NCBI GenBank assembly: GCA_014905825.1
Contig: JACGCN010000062.1
Span: forward strand, 146,205 to 210,204
DNA from: Lyophyllum atratum
Taxonomy: Eukaryota; Basidiomycota; Agaricomycetes; Agaricales; Lyophyllaceae
DNA length: 64,000 nucleotides
Direction: 5' to 3'
Below are positions 29,357 to 42,044 of this stretch, in pieces. A program made the position numbers and the translations under genes. Each line of letters opens with the position of its first letter. Position 1 is the stretch's first letter. The notes below the pieces were generated by a model. The model saw only the letters and a program-made list of their open reading frames with translations, was not told where the DNA came from and did not search any database.

Positions 29357-32072
29357 GCTTGCATTGAAGAAGTTTTTCACTTCCATTTTCCTTGCTGCTG
29401 CGTATGTATCGACTACTTCAGCTTTCACGGTCCCCTCAGAGTCGAAACATGCTACTCATCGCACAAGACATGTTGGTCGCGGATTGAAGATGGAAACCTT
29501 CCACCCAGGCTCTTCGTACCAGGTGAATCCTTAATTTTACGCACACTGGCAGTATCGTGTACTAATTCTTTTTAGACCTTCGGCGAAGGGATGGATCATC
29601 CCTTATCGAAGCATGCCGACACCGATCTCGAAGGCGCCACTGTGTCCTTCGTAGCATCGCACCTCAAGATTGACTTTGGAACCATCAAATTCCGCACTGG
29701 GTACTCAGGGGAGACCTCGAAGCACGCCTACGTCAGCCAAGTTCATGTGTGTGGATCTACTTATCACAATGATCAATTCGAGCTAATATGTGTGACGAGA
29801 CAGGATGGCATTCCGTTTGCTAACGCAGTTGCCAATATCGCCTACAACCACGACAACAAGGTACAAATTTTCTCGCCGAACGAAGTCTATCTAATTATCC
29901 GAATGTACCCAGATCGTCGCGTTCGGGTCCTCGTTTGTCAAACCAAGTTGACCTTTTCAACATTCAGTTCCTATCACGTTTCTGACCATTCCTATATTAA
30001 GAGAGCATTGCTCCCTCAAAGCCCTCCGTGTCACTGAAGGCAGCTATTGCAACGGCTGAGGGACTTTCTCGATGGCAAGTTTAATAACCAGCCCGCGACA
30101 CTCGAGTATCTTGTCAAGGAGGATGGTTCTGTCGCTCTGACCCATGTCGCCCAGATCCAGAATGAAAACGCTGGAAGTTGGTATCAGGCATTCGTCGATG
30201 CCCAGTCTGGAGAGCTCATTTCAATCATCGACTTTGTCACTGAGGTCCAAGTAAGCTGCTTGGAGCATCAGAACCCTCCTGACCCCGGGCTGATAATGTG
30301 CATTGTAGTACCTCGTTCTGCCTATTACCAAAGAAAACCCGACGCAAGGCTTCGAGATTCGTAATAACCCCCAGGACGACCTCGCGTCCCCCGGGGGCTG
30401 GCATAACTATCCGCCTCTCGGGAACAAACTGTGATCAAGCATGCATTTCCTCTCTATAACATCCCACTTGACGATACGATGTCTGGTCATCTTAGATACA
30501 CAGAGTAAGTATACTAAAGATCTTCCGAAACGCGGCCTTACTAAGTTTGCACCGTTAGGGGAAACAATGCCAACGCTTATTACTCTTTGCCAATAACTCA
30601 ATCTTTGGCTTCGAGTACATTGGGACTACCTCCCAGTCCTCTATGGGAGCCTTATCTATCCTCAATCGGCATTGAATTCCCCCAGCACTCTTGCTAATCT
30701 TCATGCAGCCCGCGTCAACGCGTTCTATATCGCCAACGTTATACATGACATTTCTTACCGGTCAGTCATTATTTTTTGAGGCCGATGTTGAATGGCGCCT
30801 CACACTCATACATTCTAGCTATGGCTTCACCGAGGATGCCTACAATTTCCAGAGTGACAACTTTGGCAAGGGTGGCAAGCAAATGACCGTGTCCTTGTCT
30901 CGGTCCAGGACTCGACTGGCACCAACAATGCAAACTTTGCGACCCCATCTGAGTAAGCGTTCAACCTCAATGGCCGATCCCCTTCAGTGTTATTTAAGAT
31001 ATTGGCACCACTTGCTAGCGGTCAGTCAGGCCAAATGAGTATGTGGATGTTTGCGATTGTAATCCTAAACGGCAGACTTACCATTGTATAGGGATGTTCT
31101 TGTGGACTTATACTTCGGTTTGTATCTAAAGTCAGGAAATTGCCTCATAACTGACTTACACCTATGTAGCCCAACCGTGACGGTGCACTTGAGAACAGCA
31201 TCATCGTGCATGAGTATACCCATGGCATCACTAACCGGATGACTGGCGGTGGGACTGGCAAATGTTTACAGACGACCGAGGCTGGAGGCATGGGAGAGGG
31301 TATGATCTGCTATTTCGACGTTTTTCCTTTCCCGAATCCTCATCATTTTCACATCGCGAAGGATGGTCTGATGCCATGGCTGAGTAAATCCACTTCGTTC
31401 CAACGCTTGAATTGTACCCTGACATGTGTCGTAGGTGGACCGAGCAAACCTCAGATGCGGTAGCCGATTACGTCCTGGGCCAATACGTGTTAAACGACCC
31501 TAAAGGGATACGCAGTCATCCGTATTCGACCTCCAAGTAGATCTGCTGTACTCCTATCACAGCATTAAACTCATTAGCTTCTGGCCCCACAGATTGACCA
31601 ACCCCCTTCGTTACTCAGGCCTCAAAACTCTCAAGGAAGTCCATGGTGAGCAACGCACAAATCACCTCACTCAGACCTAAATAAATTTGTTCTGTAATAG
31701 ATCGGTGAAGTCTGGGCCAACATGTTGCACAACGTCTACGCTGCCCTCGTTTTGAGTCACGGGTGGTCTGGCACCGCACCCACAAATCCCGACGGCACCG
31801 AAGGCAATATCGTGTTCCTGCATCTATTTATTGATGCCCTCCCACTGCAGCCGTGCAATCCCACATGTATGAATCTCTTGGGATTCATCCTAGTAGTACC
31901 CACCTTACCGAAATATCCTTAGTCGTGCAGGCTCGTGACGCCATAATTCAAGCTGACGCCCCGATACAGAGGCGCCAACAGATGCCTTCTTTGGGCAGCT
32001 TTTGCCAGTCGTGGACTTGGTGTCAACGCCAGAGACTACAACGACGACGAAGCAAGTCCTAGTGACTGTTGA
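29357..32072 (+). pseudogene. Fungalysin (M36) metalloprotease gene, frameshifted
   Basis: The preproprotein can be followed over about ten exons. It begins with signal peptide MLALKKFFTSIFLAAAYVS ending near TSA. The FTP/propeptide segments follow (DHPLSKHADTDL, DGIPFANAVANIAYNH, ATLEYLVKEDGSVALTHV). The catalytic domain comes next with VNAFYIANVIHDISYR and the zinc motif HEYTH in [16 protein letters not shown], then GEVWANMLHNVYAAL. Single- or double-base indels break the frame near 30061, 30884 and 31958, and 30390-30690 is poorly alignable. Family members are secreted thermolysin-like endopeptidases. With the breaks as read no full protease can be made, so this is a pseudogene unless the indels are sequencing errors. 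The C-terminal Asp-Cys-stop ending lies at 32061-32072. Confidence 0.85.
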
Positions 32073-33453
32073 ATGCACAAATTCGCGTGCAAGGACACTA
32101 TTTCTTCTAAAGCGCTCTGGGTCTCGTATTCTTCACCACTTGTTTAGTACTTTGCAATGCGAAAAGATGGGTTCATCAAAAGAAAAGACCAACGGAAAAA
32201 AGGTAGCAGGACGTGATTAGTTGATTAGTATGCGGAATACTGAGATTCTAGGTGCAGGCGAGTCAGGATGCGGATCCAGAACGACGCAGCGTTGAAGTAC
32301 TGACGACGTCAAAGCGCTGAAACTGGTTGCGTTACTGGCTCGCGTGTTTGACCGGGAAAATTCCCCGTTAGCCGGCAGCGGTGGGTAGTTAAATGAGAAG
32401 TCAAAACCATGTGCCATAGCGGCCGCCTGAGCCTGTTTGGCGTCATTCTGAATGGGCAACTTGTTATTGTTTTTGGCCCACCCTAAACAAATGGCAAATT
32501 CCTCCGAGCAAACTTGCCAACTACAGTCCACTCCCGCCAACCTGGGAGTGGTTCAAATGGACATGGTCAATTGGCTCATCCTGTCATTGGTAAGATAAAA
32601 TCACCTGCACAGATAATGTGACGAATGGAATTACAGACTCGCATATGCTTGCAGCCATCGACCTCGAATATAGGTTGACAGTTCACTGTTCGCCATGATG
32701 TTGGTCTGGCTCCGGTCCGTTTTCGACAAGTGATATCTTCTGGGTCCACCGACTTTCACTCCATGCCTCGGACTACAATCGGAATAGCTGGCGCTGGCAT
32801 CTGTTTTATCAGAGGTTTGACATCCTCGCGCGCCAGGTGACTACATACCTAGGTACGGAATACGGAATTCCCATTGTCTATCCTTCCGGGTGAAGGATTC
32901 CTTCTGATGTATTGTCTCGGGACATTCTCTTTCTGATAGACGCCCTATCGGAGTGTCAAGTCATAACTCAGGCTGGTCATCAACTTGGGGCTAGACAGGT
33001 CGAGGAGATGCGAAGATCTGTTTGCAGCTGATAGAGACGTGATGCTTCAGTCCACACATCTCTGAAAACATGTACTTGTTGGAAGAAGCCGCCTATGCAA
33101 ATTTGACCGCTTTTCAAGGCGCTGGGTCATCGGTCCCTGGTACGTTACAATACCTATCGTACCTTGCCTTACGAGACGAGCGTTAAGCGCTACCACTATC
33201 ACGCCCTATTCAAGGACATCACGAGTGATACTTTCGCATGTCTGAATACGGCCTGACATCCCCTAGGCGCCAGACTTCACCCCCCTGACATACCAGACCA
33301 TTGTCTGCGGTGCCTCACGAAAGCTTTGACATATCCACTGCCCGTACCGCTCCAAGATCCAAGAATGCATCCATTTTAGGACCTCATCCCCTTCTCAGAC
33401 CTATAAGAAGGCGCAGGCAAGCACTCTACTCCCTCATCCCAGCTACTCATCCA
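32073..33453. other. Intergenic region, about 1.4 kb
   Basis: No gene recognised. Frames on both strands are short. A CT-rich tract and a TATAAG element near 33400-33410 probably belong to the promoter of the next gene. Confidence 0.45.
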
Positions 33454-33963
33454 ATGTTCAAATTAACCCTCGTCTCTACTTTCTTCGCCTCTCTCGCGCT
33501 CCAGGCTTCCGCTGCCGACATCTGCGCATACACCTCGCGCTCCTGCGTGGGCTCCTACGGCTGTTGCACCGGCATAGCCGAAGGGACGTGCTGCTATTGG
33601 CCTTACAATTCAGGCTATGGCTGGTCAGTGCGCTTCCAGAACATGCCCCTTACGGGGTGGTGGCTCGGGAGGACCTACGGCGACACCTGCACTACGTCGA
33701 CTGGTGGAGGTGGCTCGTCAGATGGAGCAACCTGTAAGTCGAAGATCTGAAAAGCTGTCCATTCTTTGACAATGTATCTTCCTCGGTTCTTAGGCGTGAG
33801 CGTCTGGGACGGCCCGTCGTATCTCAATTGGTTGTCGGCCAACTGGGATTCCGATTACAGGACCAGGCGCCGTTCGATCGAAGGGAACGATACCAGCTGC
33901 GTCTTGCCCAATGTCGTTGGGTTCACCGCTGATGACGGAGAGGAACACCTTCAAGGTTCCTGA
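33454..33963 (+). CDS. Small secreted Cys-containing protein, about 149 aa
   Basis: ATG 33454 opens a classical signal peptide (MFKLTLVSTFFASLALQAS, cleavage near ASA-AD). Mature residues have several Cys in the first 50 (CAY, SCVGSYGCC, GTCCYWP), then a Trp/Tyr-rich part, a Gly/Ser linker and TCVSVW after a 60-bp intron (33734-33793). The frame ends at TGA 33961-33963. The following bases keep coding character in shifted frames (VPEGKFGEVNELVKAEKYA), so the C-terminus may be truncated by indels. Size, secretion signal and Cys content fit the small secreted proteins common in Agaricomycetes. No specific function is claimed. Confidence 0.65.
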
Positions 33964-34481
33964 GGGGAAGTTTGGCGAAGTCAATGAGCTGGTCAAGGCC
34001 GAGAAATATGCGAGCTGCTGAAACTTGAAAGTGCTCATGCTGAGTGATCCAGTTTGGAACACCTGTCAGTGTCTCCAGCTTCGTTGCACTGTATGTTTGC
34101 TGCTCCGGTTTAGATAATGCACAAGGACAAACTGTCCAGCACGCTGGATATAGCCAGAAACAACAGCTCTGGTCGTGAATTTGTTAGCACTGGGAAATGT
34201 ATATGTTGTATAAAGAGCATCAGGCTCCTTCAAAGTGCATCCCGAAAGAATCAATGTATAACCGTAGCGCCGACATAACTCAGTCCCGCCCGACTAGTAC
34301 TACGACTATAGTCACCCGCAACGTTCTGCCCACCCTTCGCGTCTCCCTGGCTTGACTACATCCCTGTCCACACAGAACGACTCGTCGTGAACGGTCGAAC
34401 CTCGCCTTCCCTTCGGTCACACCTACGCGCTCAACCCCATCAACTCCAACAGTTGGGGATCGGCTGGTCCATATAGGCACC

Positions 34482-34580
34482 GCCTCCTTGGCTCAGTTGG
34501 CTAGAGCGCAGGTCTCATAGAAATATGACGTGATTGGATCACGCAATCCTGAGGTCGCAAGTTCGAGCCTTGCAGGGGCA
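34482..34580 (+). tRNA. tRNA-Met (CAT) with a 26-nt intron; acceptor stem one base short
   Basis: The D arm is GCTC...GAGC, anticodon stem CAGGT/TCCTG has the U-U pair also seen in yeast elongator Met tRNA, and the anticodon is CAT at 34516-34518. The intron is at about 34520-34545. The T arm is GCAAG-TTCGAGC-CTTGC. The 5' acceptor GCCTCCT would pair with AGGAGGC, but the sequence reads AGGGGC, so one base is missing. A T5 run follows near 34600. It is elongator-like rather than initiator. It may be a tRNA pseudogene or carry a sequencing error. Confidence 0.75.
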
Positions 34581-36374
34581 TATATCCACATGGTGAATGT
34601 TTTTGGTAACATACTTTGGTAGAGGGATTCGGAAGGTTTCAGGACAGTGTTCAAAAGCGGCACTCCGAACGAACGAGTCCCGGATGTATGTACGCAGAGT
34701 CCTCAGGCCTTCAGGGCTTCACCACTGTCACGGCTGGGTGTCCATACCGTTTTGGTTGCTGCCTCGTCCATACGATACGTTGCGTAAAACCACGAAGGGC
34801 GTCATCATCGCGGGCTCACGACTATCTCTGGTCTTAGCTGCGCACGAATTCAATGTCCCTCTCCGGCTTGTATTTCTCGCCTCTTGGACCACCACGCACG
34901 TCCACTCTAATCGTCTCGTCGACTGGGCCTTACCGCACCACCCGTCCAAGAGTCGCAGTTGATTCGCTTTGTCCTAGTAGTACCACAACCACGAGAAGAT
35001 GAGGGCGTAGCGATTACAGTAACATAGCCGTCCACATCGTATGCTGCGCTTCGGTGGTCAGGACGTACATCCTAGACCAACGAGTCCCCTCTAATATATC
35101 AGGAATCGTACCAATCTCCTCCTCCAAATTCTCAATACACTCCCTCGATCGCGTCTCGATCTGTATTCACACCGCGCGCCTGATATCACGGGAACGTGTT
35201 GCTGGATCTCCTTCCGTTGCGCCTGACAATATCCCCAGAGTCTTCCGATCGCGATATCCACGATGTCGCCGCGTACACTCCCCAATCGCGCTTAACTCGC
35301 CTGTAACCCTACGCGCCCAGCAGTCGGTATTGAATATGACATCCGTCTGACTCAGCCTGCGCTGTACACGGCTCGTCCAGAGTCCACCATGTGAAGCCAA
35401 AACATCTGGCGTCGTAGATGATAGCCTCCCTCCCCGCGCAGTTCAACTTCGAAGACACCACGTCAATTTCAGGTCCATGTCTGATTTCTTCAAATTCAGT
35501 GCTGTATTATACATCCACTGATCGATCGGGGATCTCGCCTAGGCTCGTCATTCGGGACAAGGTGTTCCCGCCGGTACTTGGGGCCACGATATGCATGGGT
35601 TCTGGTTGGCGGCGACGATTCTCGAAGCTGGGCCATCTCTTTGATGATTCTGTGAAGTTTTGAGGTGCGTCCCACGACACTATCTTATCTTATCTGATCC
35701 ACTCGTAAAGTGCCTTCGAACTGCGGAGAAGATCGTTGCTCCATGCTCTCCATGTTGCATGGGTATACCACAGGGTCGGACCTCTTGACATTTCCTGATC
35801 TAGGACGAGACGGAGACGGAGAACTCTATTAGTGCGATGGGATCATTGGGTGGGTGTAAGTATAGCAGCGTCCCTACGATGAGCCCTCCATGTTGTGGGT
35901 AGTCAATGTCATGGGAGGGTAATACGGCAGGTCGTTCGACACTGGAAAGACGTATGACACGATCCTGCAGGCACAAGATAGAAATTTTTGGGGCGAGGCG
36001 AATCTTATGACCATAACGCCGCTGTCATGCGCGTCCGGGGAGTTGCGGGGAAGTCGAGAAGGAGATGGGTGTGTCACCGTTGTTGTATTCATAATGGAAG
36101 CATCGTTGGTTGTGAGCGTGTGTATGGGGATGGGGGTGGAGTACTGTAGGGATGTGGAGAGCGGGGGTAGTAGAAGATAGACAATTTGATGGTCGAGTCC
36201 ACTGCTGGGTGGAAGGAAATGAATTGGAGTATGAAACTGATCGCGTGACGGGGGGATCTGGGGGAGATCTTATCTAAGACGGACGCGATCACAAGGCGGC
36301 ATTAGAAGAGTCTCGGCTACGCAACGAGGCTTTGTTCTCATCACACAAGCCCCTCCCTAATAACCCAACGTCGT
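34581..36374. other. Intergenic region, 1.8 kb, with a possible coding remnant
   Basis: No identified gene. On the minus strand from about 35400 to 35027 one frame reads like protein. It runs through SQTDVIFNTDCWARRV, a TGA, then RECIENLEEEIGTIPDILE and ends in TAA. It is interrupted by the single TGA and has no recognised family. It may be a decayed gene or an exon of an unrecognised one. The rest shows nothing. Confidence 0.3.
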
Positions 36375-39300
36375 ATGAACGACGCCCACGACGACCACCA
36401 CGATATGCACGACCCCCAGCCATCTTATGGCCTCCCCGATACCACTATCGAAAACGCAGGCACAGACACCGTGCCACTCCTGTCTTTGCCGCGCTTCGCG
36501 CACCTTCATTTACAGCATATACTCGCGCACCCCACAGACAGCGTACTCTTCCCCTTCCTCCACGGCCTCGAGGGCGAGAACCACGCACAGAACACCTTCT
36601 TCTCCTCTTCCGCCCGCGCGATGCCCCCTCTCCGTCACAGGGTCTCTCCCCCTCCCTGCGTCTTCACCGGCGAGGACGGGGACGGGCAAGGGCGCTCGTG
36701 TGCCACGATACCGTGGGCTTGTATGGATCGTGTGCGAGGACGACTTGGACGCGGAGCCGAAGAAGTATGCGCGCGAGCTGGGGGTGCTGCGGCGGAAGCG
36801 GGATGGGGGTTTTGGCGATATGGGAAATGGGCTAGGGACACCAGGCCTTGAAGGCGGGAGCGAGAGTGGCGCAAGTGTGATTTTGACGAGGATGAGAGGA
36901 TGAGGATGCCGCTTGTTATGTGGGTATGGGGGTGGAGGTGGAGGTGGGAGTAGACGACGAGGGGGGCAGGGGATGAGGGTGGACGTTGTACCGGGGGATG
37001 CAATGGACGTGGACGCACCGGGGCAGAAGGATACGATACGAATAGAGATTGGGTCGGTGGAGGCGGACGAGAAACATATGCACCCAGTCGTTGCCCGCCC
37101 CGCGCCCATACAAACGGCGAATCTGCCCCCGTCGTTTCCGGACTCCAACGGGCTGAGCACGAGGTATGCCCACCCTTCTCTGTCCCTTCTAATCTCTGAC
37201 AAGGTGCATTGTTCTATAGCTTCAAGACGACGGGGAGCAGTGACTGCGGCAGCTTCTCCTTTTCTCCATTCACAGGTACGGCTTTATTCACTACTCCCAC
37301 TGCTAACTAACTAACTATATGCGCCCTTCCCTAGCAGCGAAACGCAACCTACTACGCCAGCTACGAATACCGACCCCAAACTGGTGCTTACCACCGCCCC
37401 TGAGCCGAACCCCAACCATCGAACCCACCAGCGCCCCCAAGCCCGCCGCCACTCCACGCCCAGTCCCAACGGAACGGCATCCCGCAGACCCAAGTCCACG
37501 AGCCCAAACCCCCGTCCAAACTCACTCACGTACACATACCGAAACGGAAGTAGAGCCCGAGACGCCCCCAAGCCCGGACCTCGCTCCTAACGTGCACCTT
37601 CCGGCCCCCGAGATTCTGCGCCGCACGAAGCAGCGGCCGAAGCTTCAACTTGGTGTCGGCGGCCTTGAAGGTGTGGGGCGTGAGGATGGTAATGGGGGAG
37701 GAACGGGAAGGGAGAGGGAGAGGGGGACGGGGACGGGGAAGATCAGGGATGGGAGTTGTACCTGCGCGGGTGCCGGACGGGATCTCGTTGAGGAATTTCG
37801 GGATTCAGGTGGATGTCCTTTCTTCTTTCCTTTCTCTTTCTTTCTTTTGTTTCCCCTCCGCTCGTATATTTCGGTTGGTGGTGGCGGTGTCTACGCGCAT
37901 ATATTCGCCGCTTACGCCTCGCAGCCTCAGTCGCGGCATTCTGGTCTCACAGGCATGACTGCGTCTGGCGTGCCTTACAACCCCAACATACTCACCTCTC
38001 ATATCCCTCCATCACCGTCCTTACCCCCGCTGACATGCACTTCTCCCCCAACAGCCGATATACGCCACACTCTCCGACATCGTAGTCTACTCACCCAAAG
38101 GCCCAACACCCAACGCACTCTTGCTCGCCCGCCGCCTCCGCGAGGCCGTCCGCAGGAAAGTGGAGGACGCGTAGCGCGTCTCGGGGGCTCCCGAGACAAA
38201 GTAAAATGGCGGACGTCGTACATGCATCCTGATATCCCTGAGGTAAAGCCCTGACCACCCTTCGCTGTGCTTTCGTTCGTAGACACCCAAGGGCAGGGTA
38301 AACATGCAGCACCCGGACTTGCTCCAGTACACGTCTTCGACTCGGTGCGACGGCGCCTGAGATGGCGCGCTGATCCCGCGGTGGCGCACCTCGTGATGCG
38401 GCTTTGCGGGGGCGGGGTGCCTGGGGCTGCTGCCTCGTTTGGGCAGGCTGTGGCGAAGGGAAGACCCATGTGAATGGGAGTGGCAAGGGGAGTGGCAAGG
38501 AGGGTGGCAAGGATGGGCATGTTGTTGATGTAGAAGCCACTGAACGGGACCGGGAGGGGAGGGCATGTCGGTTGATGCGAAGCTGGACACGGATATGGAC
38601 GTTGACCCCACCACAACCACCACCACTGCCACCCCATCGGAATCTCTGCTCAAGCGCCTGCGCTGTACAACCCGGAAGCGGGACCCGAACACGGTAGACT
38701 TTGCACAGCGGGAGAAGGAGGAGATGCGGGATCTGACGAAGGCATCGGAGATCATCCGTGTCGGGCCTTCTTCCACAGGCACGGGCAGCACCAGCACCAC
38801 CAGCTCCATCTCCAGTAGCACCGGCACCCCCAACAACAATACCCTCATCGAGAACTTGAAGGAGGACGGCGCTCCGCGCTGGATACCCCACATGGGACAG
38901 GTCTTCCTCGGCAACTCCGACGACGTGCCATTGGCCCCAGAGGTCCCCAGCCAGTTTAGACATGCGGGTTCGGGCGCGGTCGGTGTCGGCGGGGAGGGGA
39001 AAGCGGGCGGGAGGAGGACCCGGATGACCCGTTCAATTATCGCGCGACGAACGATCCGGAAAGGGATATGGGTATGATATATGCATCGAGTGCCATGATC
39101 TGGCGCCGTTCCCTACTGGGGCGCATTTGAGGGCGGCGGAGGAGCATTTGACGATGTTGGATGTGCTTTGGGGGAATAGGGTTTTGGAGGGGAAAGAAAA
39201 GCAAGGGGCGGGAGACGGGGAGAAGGAGAAGGAGAAGAGCTGGACGAGGGCAAAGTCGAGGGGAAGGGGAAGGAGAAAGAGGCGGAGACGAGGAGTATAC

Positions 39301-41227
39301 AGCCCGCCCGCCGCCCAATGCGAACGCCGTGATACACCTGCCCTTCCCGAGTTCGCCGACCAACACGCAGGCAGCGATGAACGCGCTCATGCCCGTCATA
39401 CGGTTCTTAGAGAAGTGGCTCAACCCCATCGCCCCACCACCCCCGAGCCCTCCGCCACCTCCACCAGCTTCCGCACCGCCCAGCAACAAACCGGATCCGC
39501 GGCTGCACGCCGCTGGAGCTCGGTCACTGCCCTGATGCCGAGTTTCCCCTCCTTCCCCGGCACGTCCTCGTCCTCCGTCCCACCCCCCCTACCCACCACA
39601 CCCTCCCCGTCCGCACGCACGCGCTCCTTCACCTCCCCCGCCGTGCACACGCCCGTCCCGCCCCCAGCCCCGACGACGCGCACCCGGCCCATCAAGGTGC
39701 TGCTGTACTCCGCGGACGGGTACACCGAGTCCTCCGTGCCGGCGTTGTGCCTTCTGATGGCGGTGAAGCACCTTTCGTTGCCGGAGGCGTACCTGGAGCT
39801 GCAGGTGGCGAGGCGCCGCAGTTTCTTTGTGTATCATGCGGATTTGGGGGTGTTAAGGAGGGTGGAGTCGAGGTTGAGGGAGGATGCGGAGAGGGCTAGG
39901 GTGAAGGAGAGAGAGCGTATTGAGCGGGAAAAGGAGCGGGAGAGGGAGCGGGAGAGGGAGGGAGAGAGAAAGGGAGAGAGGGAGAGGGCTGGTGCGGGGG
40001 AGCAGCAGCAGCATCAGGAGGCGGAGGCGGTTAACGGGAATGGGAAGCGTGTGGCGGGGGCGCACGGGAGTTGGGGAAGTGTCATGGGGAATGGGTGGAG
40101 GAGTGCGCCGAGGCCACCGCAGGGTCCTCCACCGATACCCAGCACGAACTCGAACTCGAATTCGAATCCAGCGCCTATGATGGGCCGGCCAGCGGCGAAG
40201 TCGGTGTCATTTGCACAAGCGCCTGGACAGCCGGGGAGGTCCCCGCCTATGGTGGTGCCGTCGCAGAGTCACGGCCAGGGGAGATTTGTTTCGGGGACGC
40301 CGCCGGCACAGCAGACGCAGCCGATGGTCGCTGTGACGGGACGCCCGAGGGCGAATACGAGCCCGTGGTTGCCTAGTGTGATCGGGGACCACCAGTCGTG
40401 GTTCAACGACCCGAGGTTTGATGGGAGTTTTCCCAGTCGGGTGCTGCCGTTTTTGTATCTTGGGAATCTGTAAGTGGTTTGAGTCTCTGTTTTTAGGCCT
40501 TTTGACCTTGACTGACATGTCGCTTGGTAGGAATCATGCTGCGAATGCGTATATGCTGCACGCGCTGGGTATCACGCATGTCGTCTCGGTGGGCGAGTGC
40601 GCGCTTGTCCCGCCGACACACCACCAGCATGGGCATGGGCAAGGGCCGTACCACTCCTCCTTGCCTTCGCCGTTCCACCACCCAGGGCCGCCGGGCGCGC
40701 ACTATGTGCAAGGCAAGAGTCCCGGACAGGGGTCCCTATGGTTCGAGGAGCGCGAGGGCCGCATCAAGGTTCTGGACATCAAGGGCGTGTGCGATGATGG
40801 TATCGACACGCTGGAGCCGCAGCTTGAGCCGATTTGCGATTGGATTGACCAGGCGAGGGTAGAGGGCGGTCAGGTGCTTGTACATTGTCGTGTTGGGGTG
40901 TCTAGAAGTGCGACTGTCGTTGTGAGTTTTCGTCTCCTTCATCAGGGCTCTTGGCGATGCTGATTGGGATTGCAGATTGCATATGTGATGAAACACCTTG
41001 GGCTCCCGCTCGTCGATGCGTACCTCATCGTGCGCTCGCGCAGGCTGTCGGTGCTGATCCAGCCCAACATGCGGCTGCTGTATAATCTCTGTGGGTGGGA
41101 GATCAAGCTCGCCAAGGCGCGCGCTGGGGAGGAGGAAGAGAATCTGCGGAGAGAACTCGCGCGGACGTTGAGCTGGCCTTACCTCGCAAAGGAAGTTCAC
41201 GCGCTCAACGAGAAGTACCTCCATTGA
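36375..41227 (+). CDS. PPS1: Pps1-like dual-specificity protein phosphatase (frame interrupted by small indels)
   Basis: Homology segments follow one another in order but in changing frames. They are an N-terminal region from ATG 36375, VPRYRGLVWIVCEDDL after a possible 49-bp intron (36642-36690), PIYATLSDIVVYSPKG near 38055, GYDICIECHDLAPFPTGAHLRAAEEHL near 39065-39150, AVIHLPFPSSPTNTQAAMNALMPV near 39330, and KVLLYSADGYTESSVPALCLLMA from 39690. The catalytic domain starts at RVLPFLYLGNL. It is split by clean introns at 40470-40530 and 40922-40975, has the active site HCRVGVSRS at 40883-40909, and ends at TGA 41225-41227. A Glu/Arg-rich coiled stretch precedes it. Pps1 phosphatases act on Ser/Thr and Tyr and are linked to S-phase control in yeast. 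At least four frame changes occur (about 36850, 38180-38260, 39070, 39160-39540), mostly in GC-rich tracts. I favour assembly error, but decay cannot be excluded. Confidence 0.8.
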
Positions 41228-42044
41228 GTCTTTCCCCGTCCTCCATTCCCTTCATGATGTTTTGTGTGGCTACCTACATCTTTTTTCTGTGTTCATGTGT
41301 TTTATCTGCGTATATCCTTTGTGTTTCTTCCTCTAGCTCCGTCTCTGTTTCCCTGCAACTCAACCAACGTCTGTACCATCATCCATCATCTGTCGTTTCT
41401 CGCAACCCAGTCCTGTCTTGTACGCCCCTACTACAACAACCCCCAATCTGCTACTTCATTTGTCCACGTCGCTACTGCTGTCTCTGTCTCTGTCTCCCTG
41501 TTTGTCTCGGCTCGTCTGTTTTGTCCCGTGTGTAGTCTCATGCTCTTATTATCATTGCAGTTCTGTTGTACATCACCTGTCGAAACGTTGCAATATGTAC
41601 AGTATACACTCAACTGCTTTCACATGAACCCAATTGAATTACGCATGAGGATGTATGTGACAAGCAAAACCCAATCACACATGCACGAAGACTCGACAGT
41701 ACAAGTACAACAACATTGATACTACATGTACATCTGGTACTGTTACAAGTGCTTTTAAATAGACGAGAAATAAACGATGGGGGGAGGAGCTAGCTAGGGG
41801 AGGTGTCCGATGGATCGTGAATTGTGAATGCGGGGGAACGTAGGTAGTAGGTGTACATTGTTTTACATGGAAAGACACGGGAGGCGATAGTGAGAGGCAG
41901 AGATAGAGACATGAGGCAGAGAGGGGTGCGTTCACAGACGCACAGCGAATGTGGAGTGATAGAGAATGCGAGAACGACGACGACGACACGGGAAAGCCCA
42001 AGCCCAACCAAGCAACCCAAAACCCCAGGCCCCCCCAAACCAAA
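41228..42044. other. Intergenic region between convergent genes
   Basis: About 800 bp, CT-rich on the plus strand in its first half. It holds the two 3' untranslated regions. No gene was seen. Confidence 0.5.

Noticed and set aside
36510..38963. Long minus-strand frames (up to 290 codons) opposite the phosphatase gene
   Set aside because: They are Arg/Pro/Gly-rich shadows of GC-rich plus-strand coding sequence. No motifs, and the plus strand carries the recognisable Pps1 segments.
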